From IMG/VR virus record IMGVR_UViG_3300010388_000249, positions 1-50,439 of that record: DNA of 50,439 bases; one strand, written 5' to 3'. Positions within the stretch are counted from its first letter, which is position 1. Each line of letters opens with the position of its first letter. Positions 1-8,303 of this stretch are shown one piece after another. Source of the DNA: a virus. The position numbers and the translations under genes are program-made. Below the pieces are notes generated by a model that made no database searches, was not told the origin of the DNA, and saw only the letters and a list, made by a program, of their open reading frames with translations.

Positions 1-586
1 TTCTTAAATCTGGATAAGTTGCTTTAACAAATGTATCAAGTGTATCTAAATCAAAATCTACATTTTCTTCTACTAAGATAGTAGCTACTCTTGCAGTAAA
101 TTCAACTATATCAACTTTTTCAATATGGAATCCTTGACACCGTGAGTGAATAGCTGGAATAATTTTATGTGGATAGTTACAAGTAAGTAAAAATCTAGCA
201 GTGTTATGATATTCTTCCATTACTCCACGCAACGCTGCTTGTGCATTAACTGATAAGTAATCTGCTTCGTCTAGTAATACAACTTTAAAATCACCAAATG
301 GAATCATTTGTACAAAGTTAGTAATTAGATTTCGAACATCGTCAACTGAGTTAGTTCTAGATCCGTTTATTTCTAAGATGTCTAATGGATCAATGTCTAA
401 TTCATTGAATAAAATTTTTGCAAGTGTTGTTTTGCCAATGCCTGCGCTACCGCTAAACAATAAATGCGGAATACTTTGTTGTTTAATCCAACCGTCGATT
501 TGATTCTTTTGATGTTGATCTCTAAATACATAACTGTCAATTGTGTTTGGGCGATATTTTTCAACCCATAAAGATGTTGTTGCCAT
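1..586 (-). CDS. 44: Sliding-clamp loader ATPase, gp44/RFC-small-subunit type (3' end outside window)
   Basis: AAA+ ATPase that opens and loads the ring-shaped sliding clamp onto primer-template DNA for the phage replisome. Translation from the ATG at 584-586 gives an N-terminal WVEKYRP box (the RFC-box signature of T4 gp44 and archaeal/eukaryal RFC), a Walker A motif GSAGIGKTT near residues 46-54, a Walker B VVLLDEAD, and SRCQ, the arginine-finger motif. Only about 195 residues are present; the gene runs off the left edge. A consensus sigma70 promoter sits at 617-645, with the GroES-like gene upstream. Family is secure; the subunit name rests on T4 analogy. Confidence 0.93.
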   Translation of the reverse strand, partial: MATTSLWVEKYRPNTIDSYVFRDQHQKNQIDGWIKQQSIPHLLFSGSAGIGKTTLAKILFNELDIDPLDILEINGSRTNSVDDVRNLITNFVQMIPFGDFKVVLLDEADYLSVNAQAALRGVMEEYHNTARFLLTCNYPHKIIPAIHSRCQGFHIEKVDIVEFTARVATILVEENVDFDLDTLDTFVKATYPDLR

Positions 587-616
587 TGTATGCCTTGTTG
601 TTGTGTTAAAAATTAT

Positions 617-645
617 ATTATAGAGTAAAAGACACGACATGTCAA
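617..645 (-). promoter_or_regulatory. sigma70-type promoter for clamp loader
   Basis: On the minus strand TTGACA (645-640) and TATAAT (622-617) are separated by 17 bp, both perfect consensus hexamers, about 30 bp before the clamp-loader ATG. The -35 hexamer lies in the loop of the terminator hairpin of the upstream gene. Confidence 0.75.
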
Positions 646-658
646 GTGCCGTGTCTTT
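628..658 (-). terminator. Hairpin terminator after the GroES-like gene, overlapping the next promoter
   Basis: AAAGACACG (628-636) pairs with CGTGTCTTT (650-658) around a 13-nt loop; read on the minus strand the stem ends in a short U run. It starts just after the stop of the 665-1048 gene. Confidence 0.6.
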
Positions 659-664
659 CAAAAA

Positions 665-1048
665 TTAATACATAGGTTGACTAAAGTCAAACTCTTGTAC
701 AGTTGAAGGGTTTGATGCACCTAAGTTAACATCAGACGGTAAATGATCCGAGATTGCAATAATTGCTTTAGTTTCAACTCGTCTAACAGTAATAACTTCA
801 CCGTTAGCTGTTTCAACTTCAACACCGCGCGTCCAACGGCCGTGTTCTACTAAAATCCAGTCACCTACAGTCACATCGGATTGATCGGGACCAACTTCGT
901 ATACTTTACCCCATCGAGGTTTAATACCTTCAGTCTTACCGTTGTCACTTTTAACAATAATTCCACCTGCAGATACTTGTTCTTCAAAGTTCATATCTGT
1001 AATTAATACATTATCGTGAATAGTAACTAATTGACCTTTTACAATCAT
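665..1048 (-). CDS. Divergent GroES-like co-chaperonin (gp31-like)
   Basis: 127-aa protein with a Cpn10/GroES-like beta-barrel pattern: an early DNVLITDMNF strand, a mobile-loop-like QVSAGGIIV, then WGKVYEVGP and VGDWILVEHGRW, followed by a second strand set. T4 gp31 and related phage co-chaperonins cap host GroEL to fold the major capsid protein, and this may do the same. It is longer and more divergent than the classical GroES at 48109-48414. Its ATG overlaps the stop of the upstream gene (ATGA, 1045-1048), so the two are probably translationally coupled. Assignment is by pattern, without a structure search. Confidence 0.7.
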   Translation of the reverse strand: MIVKGQLVTIHDNVLITDMNFEEQVSAGGIIVKSDNGKTEGIKPRWGKVYEVGPDQSDVTVGDWILVEHGRWTRGVEVETANGEVITVRRVETKAIIAISDHLPSDVNLGASNPSTVQEFDFSQPMY

Positions 1049-1401
1049 AGTTTACCTTTTTGATTATTTGATTTGTTATCAGACGATTCGGTAGCAACAC
1101 TAACTGGTTGTACTAACGCAGGTTGGGTGTCAATTTTAGGTGTAATCTTAGGTTGTTTAGTTTCTTGTACAACTGGTTTAGGTTGTACTCTAGGCGCCGG
1201 TTGATGTTGAGCAACCAGACCGGCGTGTGGGATATCATTTATTGGATCAATGTAACGAATAATGTTACCGCCAGCACCTAACTCGTCTCCTCTTGCATTA
1301 ATTTTAGCATTACTAACTGCAATTTCTAATTCGTTTTGGTTTGCCAGTTTATTCATGTCAATTACTTTACCTTTTGCAGTACGATGTAATTTCTGTATCA
1401 T
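1045..1401 (-). CDS. Conserved phage protein with NARGDE motif, unknown function
   Basis: 118 aa. The N-terminal third (KLHRTAKGKVIDM, then LANQNE, then NARGDELGAGG) looks like a small family I associate with T4-like marine phages. The remainder is a low-complexity tail rich in Pro, Gln, Lys and Val, probably disordered. No catalytic motif is visible. A GGAG ribosome binding site lies before the ATG at 1399-1401, and the end overlaps the start of the GroES-like gene by four bases. Confidence 0.6.
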   Translation of the reverse strand: MIQKLHRTAKGKVIDMNKLANQNELEIAVSNAKINARGDELGAGGNIIRYIDPINDIPHAGLVAQHQPAPRVQPKPVVQETKQPKITPKIDTQPALVQPVSVATESSDNKSNNQKGKL

Positions 1402-1426
1402 ATGTTCTCCTTATTTAAAGTTATAC

Positions 1427-1936
1427 TTATCTTAAAAAATCTTGCCAGTCTAAATTATATTTGATACTATGTATCTTATGGATTCCAATCAAATATAACA
1501 CAAAACTAGATACACTTGACCCTCTTCCTACTCCCCATACAATATTATGTTCTAAACAAGTGTCAACAAAATATATCAACCATTGCAATAATGGAATCAT
1601 ACCTCGAACTTTAAATTCATGTAATTCATCTAACACTCTTAATCGTTCAATGTCGTTGTTACACTTTAATAAACAATAATTTTCTATGTCAATGTTGTAA
1701 TATTGCAATGGCATAAACCATTCAGCCTGTTTTAGTGTATCGTAAGATTTTTTTGATAAATTATATATTGATGGGTCTAATTTTGAAAACTCAATTTCTG
1801 AAATTTTACAAAAATTTGAAATTTCAGAGTTATCTTCAGTTATTATAATAGGTAAAACTGTTTGATGCCCTAAGTATAGGGCATCAAAAATATCAGTTTC
1901 GTTAAAAATAGGGTTGTTAAATTGATCTAGTCTCAT
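1427..1936 (-). CDS. Small protein resembling a segment of DNA polymerase III alpha (DnaE)
   Basis: 169 aa. The C-terminal 75 residues match the DnaE/PolC segment before the palm active site: ELHEFKVRGMIPLLQWLIYF, then WGVGRGSSVSSFVLYLIGIH and a final YNLDWQDFLR, equivalent to the GPGRGS..SLVAYALGI..(Y)DLLFERFL stretch of bacterial DnaE. The protein ends before the catalytic PDFDID aspartates, and no PHP domain or thumb is present, so it cannot be a complete polymerase. It may be a clamp- or polymerase-interacting relic that became a phage protein. No clear Shine-Dalgarno precedes the ATG. Function unknown. Confidence 0.6.
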   Translation of the reverse strand: MRLDQFNNPIFNETDIFDALYLGHQTVLPIIITEDNSEISNFCKISEIEFSKLDPSIYNLSKKSYDTLKQAEWFMPLQYYNIDIENYCLLKCNNDIERLRVLDELHEFKVRGMIPLLQWLIYFVDTCLEHNIVWGVGRGSSVSSFVLYLIGIHKIHSIKYNLDWQDFLR

Positions 1937-1947
1937 ATGTGTATATT

Positions 1948-2178
1948 TTAACTTACATTTATGAGTTTGTCAAGTCCTTTATCACGAGATTCTGTTGTTC
2001 TTTGCCATTCTGCTTGTTGCCGTGTAGAAAGCTCTTCCTTATATGCATCGAGTATGTTTGCAATTTGACTTTGCACATTATAATTTGATGTCATAAAATA
2101 TTTTTTAGTTAGATCATTTATTTTAGATTCAATCTCTGCATTTTTAAGACTGTCTAAATTAATTACTAATGGATGCAT
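1948..2178 (-). CDS. Hypothetical helical phage protein
   Basis: 76 aa, predicted mostly alpha-helical, with NDLTKKYFMTSNYNVQSQIA in the middle, a pattern I associate with small proteins near tail genes of T4-like phages. An AGGCGG ribosome binding site precedes the ATG. It lies 9 bp after the stop of the 195-aa virion protein and so is probably in the same late transcription unit. No function can be assigned. Confidence 0.55.
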   Translation of the reverse strand: MHPLVINLDSLKNAEIESKINDLTKKYFMTSNYNVQSQIANILDAYKEELSTRQQAEWQRTTESRDKGLDKLINVS

Positions 2179-2187
2179 TGTAACCGC

Positions 2188-2775
2188 CTAGTATTCGCCT
2201 AAGTATTTTAAGAATACAGTTGAGCCGTTATTAAAACTCCATGCTTCAATTACTACATGCTTATTAGGGTCAACTGTAAATGTTACTGGAAATGCGTCAT
2301 CTTTTTTAACTGAAAGCGCAGCTTGTGAAGTAAAGGTAGTCACATTTAAACTAGTAATTGATGTTGTTGTAAAGTGAACACGTACTTTCCCATATTGGGT
2401 TCCTTCAGGCCAACCTGTGAAGTTAACCGTTACTGCAGTACTTACTAAATTTACTTGTTGTACATCACCATTTGCTACATTAATTGGAATTACTGTAGTA
2501 TTAGCTGCCGGAGTAATGGAATGTGAACTTCCGTAGAATTCTTTATAGCTACCATTTATAATCGTACTTTGTAACAAATCATTTTCAGCAGGAGTATTAA
2601 GGTCTGTTAATGAATGTTTTAATAATGCACTTGATTCTAAGGTTGAAATTTCTGATTTAGCAGTTGCTAAACCATTTTGGATGTAACTCCAGTTGTCACG
2701 AAATCCTTTACTTGGGTTGTCCTGACCAGCAACTGGAAAAGTTACGTCTATATTATTGAAAATTATGTTACTCAT
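2188..2775 (-). CDS. Putative virion/tail structural protein
   Basis: 195 aa. The N-terminus reads FPVAGQDNPSKGFRDNW, the same kind of DN.S.GFRDNF.I module found at the start of many cyanophage-like tail-fibre proteins, comparable to the opening of the 4292-aa protein at 8667. The rest is beta-rich, with many Thr, Val and Asn. The start overlaps the stop of the upstream 858-aa gene (ATGA, 2772-2775), indicating coupling. A possible internal late promoter GATAAATA is at 2803-2810. Probably a small fibre or fibre-associated protein; its exact place in the virion is unknown. Confidence 0.65.
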   Translation of the reverse strand: MSNIIFNNIDVTFPVAGQDNPSKGFRDNWSYIQNGLATAKSEISTLESSALLKHSLTDLNTPAENDLLQSTIINGSYKEFYGSSHSITPAANTTVIPINVANGDVQQVNLVSTAVTVNFTGWPEGTQYGKVRVHFTTTSITSLNVTTFTSQAALSVKKDDAFPVTFTVDPNKHVVIEAWSFNNGSTVFLKYLGEY

Positions 2776-5348
2776 ATTGTTTCCCTGTGATTGAATATAA
2801 TATATTTATCGTCATTATAGCCGGTTACTGAATCTATAATAAATCGATCAATTGTGTAGTTAATCATTTTAAAATCAAAATTGCTATATTTAATATTTAA
2901 AATAATATCATCTGCTTTACCAACTTTACAATAACACAGCGGAACTGCTAGTACAAATCCTAATTCATTACGGGTACCAGGCTGAATAGATTTCATCCAC
3001 AGTGGTAAAAAGTTACCTTTTGTACTACCAATGTTGTTAATTTGATCTTGCCATATTGAGATACTGCTAGGATAATGTGTAGTGTTGTTTAATGTTAGAG
3101 TATTTGGTAATGCAGTATTGTTTAGTTCCAATGGATCGATCATTGTGATATATATCACTTCATATAACGGTGTTGACGTGCCAAGCGGCATTGCAATTGA
3201 TTTTGAAACACCGTCAAATCGAAATTGTTTTTTTACAAAGTTGTTAGAAATTGCACGATACACATCAGATGCAGTCTTTGTTTCAATACCGGCATATATT
3301 AGCATTTCTAAATTAGCCTGGACTCCAAAATTTAAATCAGATGGTCTATAAATGTTGTCTAATGTAAAAATACTTGGGTCATTAATGAATGAAGACCACA
3401 ATTCTCGTTGTGACAGTGACAACAATGGTTTAGCATATATGTTGCTATATTGAATTGTGTTAGGTGTGTTAACTGATATTGTAAAATCTTGTTCAATCCC
3501 ACTATACACATACTGGTCGGTTGATACTACTTTAAATGTAAAATTATGATCGATGGTAGTAGTATCGTCGTCGAGCGTAGTTTCTTGGTCTAATATATTA
3601 ATTTCATTATCTTTAAATAATACACGATCAACATTAAATGTAGTTTCGGTACCGGTATCTAGATTATAATCAAATGACATTGTACCAACGTCTATTAACT
3701 TATATTTGTTAAACGTTACAATTCCGTTTCCGTTAAACGTAGTAATCTGATCGTCAAATGTAGTTTCAATAGTTGGATTAAAATCAAATGACATTAATCC
3801 AGCGATAGCAGAGTGCTGTCTAAAGGATGTTCTGTTGTAATCAAACGTAACATCGTCGTGATCAATAGTTAATGGAGTAGTGAATTGATTTACTACCCCG
3901 GTAATTTCACCAGTTAGTAATAACGATAATCCTGGTGGTAAACTACCAGCAGTTTGGTTGTACGTTATTTGAGAATTTATTATAGTTGAAGTTGCACGAA
4001 TTGCTAACGACGATTTATATCCGGCATCAATAAATCCAAGATCTGAATTAGAATTCCATGATATAACACTGTTTATTTCACTAATAATATTAACAGTAAA
4101 TGTTCGACTAGTTGAAGCAACGTCAGTAAAATTATCGCCGTATCTATATGCAGTAACTCTAAATTTAAAATATTTAGATGCATCAGATTGATACGGCACG
4201 TACCCAAACACCTCTCCGGTTCGTTCGTCAAACTGCATGCCGGGTGGCATACCATATGGGTGCCAATTTTCAATAGAAAACGTTGTTGCTGAGGTATGTG
4301 CAGTGGTACAAATATATAAAGTTTTTGAGTTTACATAAATTAAATCATCAACATGATATGTATGTAGTGGCTTCCATGTTTTAGTAGTAGTTTCAAATCT
4401 ATAAAATATTTTTCCAGAATCATACACATCTAACATTAATGTAACATAGTTATTTGCGCGTTTCATTCCTAAGTCACTTGGTGTGAGCCATACTGGATTT
4501 CTTAAGTATGATGAATCTGCAGTAAACATTCCGCTATCGGAAATTAATGCAGTAGTATCAGCTCTAAAGAAAGTATCACCGACTACGTAAATTTGAAACG
4601 ATCGTTGATCAAAATACTGTATTCCGTCTGATACAGTAACAATAAATTCATAGTTTCTATTAAGTGATTTTAACGGTAACGGATCAGGTGCATAGTCGTA
4701 CACAATATCGTAATCATAAAAATCATATCCGCCATTACTGATATAATTGCTGTAAGTATCAGAAAAAGAGTAATATGCAAAATCATACGGGCTATCATAC
4801 ACTCCGTTATCATATGTACCTAATCCATCAAATGCTCTAATTTCAGTAACCGATTGTACTTTTCCGACAATTCTACCTTCAGGTGTTAATTTAAGTCCTG
4901 GCGGTAAGTCACCATCTTTGCTAGATATAAAATAACTTAACTTTGCGCCAGCAACAACATCAGGGTCAATTGCATCAAGTTGATAATCAACAACTGAGTT
5001 GTCGATTACAAATAATTGATTATGTATTCCAACAGGTAATAAACCTGCAGGGGTTAAAAATAGTGGAGCATCTTCTCCTTGTATTATAACGTTAAATGTT
5101 CGATCAGCTATCTCAGTGATAGTGCTTGCTCGGATACAAAACGTGTAAGTAGTGTCGTATAATACTTCACTAGCTGATCCAATAATAGAATCATTAACAA
5201 GTTTTAAACCTGCAGGAAGTTTACCGGAGATAATTGTAAATGTTACTCCAGTTGTATAGTTTACCGGTAACGGTAAATTAATATTAGTGCTTTCTTGGAA
5301 TACGCCAAAGGAGTATCCAGATTGTTGATTCCAAACGTCTAGTGCCAT
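2772..5348 (-). CDS. Large Ig-like repeat virion protein
   Basis: 858 aa built of repeated putative-Ig (He_PIG-like) modules, each with a GxLPPGLxL ... GxIxGxV signature (for example GDLPPGLKLTPEGRIVGKV, MPPGMQFDERTGEVFGYV, GSLPPGLSLLLTGEITGVV). Asp/Thr-rich loops around residues 540-620 repeat a TTFDDDxTTxD pattern. Such domains are common in phage tail fibres and baseplate-attached adhesins. It is transcribed from a perfect T4-type late promoter (TATAAATA, 5374-5367) 18 bp before the ATG, and is translationally coupled to the 195-aa gene. Role inferred: host-surface contact. Confidence 0.7.
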   Translation of the reverse strand: MALDVWNQQSGYSFGVFQESTNINLPLPVNYTTGVTFTIISGKLPAGLKLVNDSIIGSASEVLYDTTYTFCIRASTITEIADRTFNVIIQGEDAPLFLTPAGLLPVGIHNQLFVIDNSVVDYQLDAIDPDVVAGAKLSYFISSKDGDLPPGLKLTPEGRIVGKVQSVTEIRAFDGLGTYDNGVYDSPYDFAYYSFSDTYSNYISNGGYDFYDYDIVYDYAPDPLPLKSLNRNYEFIVTVSDGIQYFDQRSFQIYVVGDTFFRADTTALISDSGMFTADSSYLRNPVWLTPSDLGMKRANNYVTLMLDVYDSGKIFYRFETTTKTWKPLHTYHVDDLIYVNSKTLYICTTAHTSATTFSIENWHPYGMPPGMQFDERTGEVFGYVPYQSDASKYFKFRVTAYRYGDNFTDVASTSRTFTVNIISEINSVISWNSNSDLGFIDAGYKSSLAIRATSTIINSQITYNQTAGSLPPGLSLLLTGEITGVVNQFTTPLTIDHDDVTFDYNRTSFRQHSAIAGLMSFDFNPTIETTFDDQITTFNGNGIVTFNKYKLIDVGTMSFDYNLDTGTETTFNVDRVLFKDNEINILDQETTLDDDTTTIDHNFTFKVVSTDQYVYSGIEQDFTISVNTPNTIQYSNIYAKPLLSLSQRELWSSFINDPSIFTLDNIYRPSDLNFGVQANLEMLIYAGIETKTASDVYRAISNNFVKKQFRFDGVSKSIAMPLGTSTPLYEVIYITMIDPLELNNTALPNTLTLNNTTHYPSSISIWQDQINNIGSTKGNFLPLWMKSIQPGTRNELGFVLAVPLCYCKVGKADDIILNIKYSNFDFKMINYTIDRFIIDSVTGYNDDKYIIFNHRETI

Positions 5349-5366
5349 AAGTGTTCTCGTTTTCAG

Positions 5367-5374
5367 TATTTATA
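5367..5374 (-). promoter_or_regulatory. T4-type late promoter TATAAATA
   Basis: A perfect TATAAATA octamer on the minus strand, 18 bp ahead of the 858-aa virion gene start. It is recognised in T4-like phages by the gp55 late sigma factor. Confidence 0.7.
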
Positions 5375-5408
5375 CGATTTTTAAGTATGTTTACATAATG
5401 AATTTTAG

Positions 5409-5416
5409 GATAAATA
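5409..5416 (+). promoter_or_regulatory. T4-type late promoter GATAAATA
   Basis: GATAAATA on the plus strand, 18 bp ahead of the fibre gene at 5435. It forms a back-to-back pair with the minus-strand octamer at 5367-5374. Confidence 0.6.
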
Positions 5417-5434
5417 TATAAAAGAGAGCTACTT

Positions 5435-6910
5435 ATGACACAACTACTTACTATAAAAAACGACATAATTGTCATTGATAACCTTGCAGTTACTTCTAAA
5501 ATTAATGTAACTGGGTCTTTAAGTGTTACAGGCGAGTCAGTTTTACAAACATTAACTGCCGGCGTTATAGTAACCGATACACTACATGTTAAAAATTTAA
5601 TCACAGATCAAGATAGTGTTGCACCTAACACCGAATGGTCTGCAAACACAGACGACGACTTAAATGGTAGAGGGTTTAAATGGAAACACAACACCGGTCT
5701 AACTCAATTAATTTATCGCTCGGGCGGGAGATTATGGAATAGTAATTCATTTGACGTACCTGCTGAAGCATCATATATGATCGATTCTATACCAGTAATT
5801 ACTGCAAATAGTTTAGGATCATCGATTGTTAGAAGTAATCTAAGACAAGTTGGTCAGTTAACTTCATTAGATGTAATTGGAGATTCGTCAATTGGCGGAT
5901 TTGCATTTTTTAATACAGTAAATAATCGATTAGGCCTAGGAACTTCTGAGCCGTCAGCATCAATTAGTATCGTTGATAACAATGTTGAGATTTCAATAGG
6001 TAGCCCAGTAGTTAATTTAGCAAGTATTGGAACACGATCAAATCATGATGTTGCAATTATTAGTGATAATTTACCAAGATTAATTGTAAAACAAAATGGT
6101 GAAGTGCATATTGGTAATGAAGCAAATAATTCTAGCGTATTAAGAGTGTTTGGGTCAATTTATGCCAATAACATTGTATCTGATACTAGATTAGAACGAT
6201 CAACATCAATGGAGTTTAAATCAAATTCTGATAGTACAATCTACGGTAAGGGATTAGTTTGGTCAGGCACCGGATCGTTGAAACATTTTATTATGAGAGA
6301 TGCTCCAGACAGATTTTGGTCGTCTGAATCAATTGACATAGATGAAGGAAAATCATTTTGTATCAATGGTAATGCAGTATTGTCAAACTCTGCACTGGGT
6401 GATTCAGTTGTTAGTTCAAACCTAACATCGGTTGGGCAGTTAAGTTCGTTATCAGTAATCGGCGATATTACAGCTAGAAGTAAAATTTCGGCAGAACAGG
6501 TGAATACTCCATTACTAACTGTAAGTGATAATATTTCAATTTCCAATGCTGGCATATCAGCTACTGCTAATTTTGCATTATCAGTAAACACGCTAACATT
6601 AATATATGGTGATGTATCCGAAATAGTAATTGGTAATAAAGATGTTGCAAAAACACCAGTTAAAGTTTTTGGGCAATTATCAGTTGGAATTAACAATCCT
6701 GATCCAACTGTTAGTTTAGCAGTTAGCGGTAACATAAGTTTTAATAATAAAAAATTTATTACAGGTATATCGGCACCGTTAACTGGGTATTTTAATAAAG
6801 GTGATATATCATGGAATGAAAATCCAGCAGAAACTAGTTATGTTGGATGGGTTTGCGTAAATGCAGGTAATCCCGGCGATTGGAAGCCATTTGGATTAAT
6901 TGGAGTTTAA
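5435..6910 (+). CDS. Putative tail fibre protein
   Basis: 491 aa, beta-strand rich. Two copies of a module are visible: WSANTDDDLNGRGFKWKHN..LIYRSGGRLWNS (about residues 68-105) and a second SNSDSTIYGKGLVWSGT..HFIMRDAPDRFWSS (about 265-300), each followed by an ANSLGSSIVRSNL/NSALGDSVVSSNL repeat. The C-terminus (ISAPLTGYFNKGDISWN, then GWVCVNAGNPGDWKPFG) is a capping pattern seen at the ends of phage and bacterial beta-helical fibres. GAGAG precedes the ATG and a GATAAATA late promoter lies upstream. It is coupled to the next gene (TAATG at 6908-6912). Confidence 0.75.
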   Translation: MTQLLTIKNDIIVIDNLAVTSKINVTGSLSVTGESVLQTLTAGVIVTDTLHVKNLITDQDSVAPNTEWSANTDDDLNGRGFKWKHNTGLTQLIYRSGGRLWNSNSFDVPAEASYMIDSIPVITANSLGSSIVRSNLRQVGQLTSLDVIGDSSIGGFAFFNTVNNRLGLGTSEPSASISIVDNNVEISIGSPVVNLASIGTRSNHDVAIISDNLPRLIVKQNGEVHIGNEANNSSVLRVFGSIYANNIVSDTRLERSTSMEFKSNSDSTIYGKGLVWSGTGSLKHFIMRDAPDRFWSSESIDIDEGKSFCINGNAVLSNSALGDSVVSSNLTSVGQLSSLSVIGDITARSKISAEQVNTPLLTVSDNISISNAGISATANFALSVNTLTLIYGDVSEIVIGNKDVAKTPVKVFGQLSVGINNPDPTVSLAVSGNISFNNKKFITGISAPLTGYFNKGDISWNENPAETSYVGWVCVNAGNPGDWKPFGLIGV

Positions 6911-7299
6911 TGAAACATGATAAATTTAGTAAGTTAAAAGACCACACCGATGCGTTGGAAAAAATTTATCAACAACGTAGATTGTGGTTGTATGCTAGTT
7001 CGGTTGTATTCACAGCTATAATATTAGTAATTTTTAGTTGGGATGTGATTGACACGCAATTTCCTAAAAGTATATGGTGGGTACTTATTTCAATAGGGTT
7101 ATTAGTTAGTGTTAATTGGTGGTACTGGACTATGAAGTCGTTAACTACTTTAGTAAGAAGTATGCATGCAGAATATGAAATTTTAAATGAAGTAACTACT
7201 GATATAGCACACGTAAAGATAATAATAAAATCCATGGCAGACTGTACTAACAATTGCGAATCGTGTCCTGTTAATGACGGCTGTATTCCTAAAAAGTAG
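6910..7299 (+). CDS. Two-TM protein with Cys-rich C-terminus
   Basis: 129 aa from the ATG at 6910 that overlaps the fibre stop; a longer in-frame start at 6880 would lie inside the fibre gene. Two hydrophobic segments are visible (about residues 26-44 and 55-72), separated by a short polar loop. The soluble tail ends in CTNNCESCPVNDGC, which could bind a metal or form disulphides. T4-like phages often place small membrane proteins (holin, spanin or immunity roles) beside fibre genes, but no family is recognisable here. Confidence 0.6.
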   Translation: MKHDKFSKLKDHTDALEKIYQQRRLWLYASSVVFTAIILVIFSWDVIDTQFPKSIWWVLISIGLLVSVNWWYWTMKSLTTLVRSMHAEYEILNEVTTDIAHVKIIIKSMADCTNNCESCPVNDGCIPKK

Positions 7300-7328
7300 T
7301 TGACTTTATGAATTACTGAATGTATAAT
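7300..7328 (+). promoter_or_regulatory. sigma70-type promoter for queD
   Basis: TTGACT (7300-7305), 17-bp spacer, TATAAT (7323-7328), about 26 bp before the queD ATG. It allows early expression of queD inside an otherwise late-promoter region. Confidence 0.75.
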
Positions 7329-7354
7329 ATACTTTTTAAACAATAGGCAATTAT

Positions 7355-7885
7355 ATGAAATGGGAAATTGATAAAGAGTTTCATTTTGAAATGGGACACA
7401 GAGTATGGGCACAAAAATTAAATCATGTTGAGTTAAGTATTTCAACTGATTGTGCATGTAAGCATTTACATGGACACAGTTATTCAATTAAAGTATTTTT
7501 AGGGTCTGATACGTTAGATCATTCTGAAATGGTTACAGACTTTAAGAATTTAAACTTTATGAAACAATTTGTAGACGATGTGTTAGATCATAAATTTATG
7601 ATTGATATTAACGATCCAAATTTTGATATGATTACAGCAAGTCACATGTCTATACGTGAAGATTTTAAAAACTTTACTAATTTAGGAAGTTATAACTGGG
7701 TTGGGTTAACAGAAGGTATGCAATTACATTATAGTAGTTTTGTATTAGTTGACTTTGTACCAACAAGTGAAAACATTTGTAAGTATTTGTTTGAGTATGC
7801 TCAATCACGTATAGGTGATGTAGCAACGGTTACTGCAGTTGAGCTGTGGGAAACAAAGAAAAGCCATTGTAGATATACCGGATAA
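7355..7885 (+). CDS. queD: 6-carboxy-5,6,7,8-tetrahydropterin synthase (QueD/PTPS family)
   Basis: 176-aa PTPS-family enzyme that in bacteria converts dihydroneopterin triphosphate to 6-carboxytetrahydropterin, the second step to preQ0. Visible zinc ligands are His15 (FHFEMGHRV) and His39/His41 in CKHLHGH, with catalytic Cys35; the family motifs VTDFKNLN, LDHKFM, PTSENICKYLF and a C-terminal VELWETKKSHCRY follow. It has its own sigma70 promoter and a strong bidirectional terminator. No other queuosine or deazaguanine gene is in the window, so whether it feeds tRNA modification or phage DNA modification cannot be judged. Confidence 0.9.
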   Translation: MKWEIDKEFHFEMGHRVWAQKLNHVELSISTDCACKHLHGHSYSIKVFLGSDTLDHSEMVTDFKNLNFMKQFVDDVLDHKFMIDINDPNFDMITASHMSIREDFKNFTNLGSYNWVGLTEGMQLHYSSFVLVDFVPTSENICKYLFEYAQSRIGDVATVTAVELWETKKSHCRYTG

Positions 7886-7915
7886 GAAAAAAGGCAGCCT
7901 AGGCTGCCTTTTTTA
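7886..7915. terminator. Bidirectional intrinsic terminator
   Basis: A perfect palindrome AAGGCAGCCTAGGCTGCCTT (7891-7910) with A-run and T-run flanks lies between convergent genes: queD ends at 7885 and the minus-strand Lys/Pro-rich gene ends at 7920. Confidence 0.9.
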
Positions 7916-7919
7916 ATGA

Positions 7920-8279
7920 CTAAACAGTCTTGTCCTTTTTAGGACGACCTTTAGGTTTAGGTTTAGTTAGTGGTACTAAACTAATAGTTTCTTCAACTAC
8001 TACACGTTTAGGTTTAGTTGGTTTTTTAGGTTTAGTTGCTTTTGGTTGCACCAATGGCACTACATTATCAACTGGTTTTACGTTAACGCTTTTTGCTTCC
8101 AACTTAACTTCTTTTAATTTAGTTACTTTTGGTTTGCGAACTTTTGGTTTTACAGTTGCTAATGCAACTTCTTTAATAACAATGCTTTCATTAATGTCAG
8201 CATGTACTAACACTGGATCTGCAGGTGCATTAGTTTCTGCAGATTTTTTTCTAAATAATGATTTAATAAAATCAAACAT
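7920..8279 (-). CDS. Basic Lys/Pro-rich protein with AT-hook-like tail
   Basis: 119 aa. After a short N-terminal MFDFIKSLFRKK the sequence is low-complexity, with repeated KPKVRKPKVTK/KPKKPTKPK blocks and a terminal KPKGRPKKDK that resembles an AT-hook (GRP core flanked by basic residues). It resembles histone H1-like or nucleoid-associated tails, which suggests DNA or RNA binding, though Lys/Pro-rich spacers also occur in structural proteins. A TATAAATA late promoter is at 8303-8296 and a good ribosome binding site (AAGGAGATTT) precedes the ATG. Confidence 0.6.
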   Translation of the reverse strand: MFDFIKSLFRKKSAETNAPADPVLVHADINESIVIKEVALATVKPKVRKPKVTKLKEVKLEAKSVNVKPVDNVVPLVQPKATKPKKPTKPKRVVVEETISLVPLTKPKPKGRPKKDKTV

Positions 8280-8295
8280 AAAATCTCCTTTTTCT

Positions 8296-8303
8296 TATTT
8301 ATA
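8296..8303 (-). promoter_or_regulatory. T4-type late promoter TATAAATA
   Basis: A perfect TATAAATA on the minus strand, about 17 bp before the Lys/Pro-rich gene and overlapping the stop codon of the zinc-ribbon gene. Confidence 0.6.
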
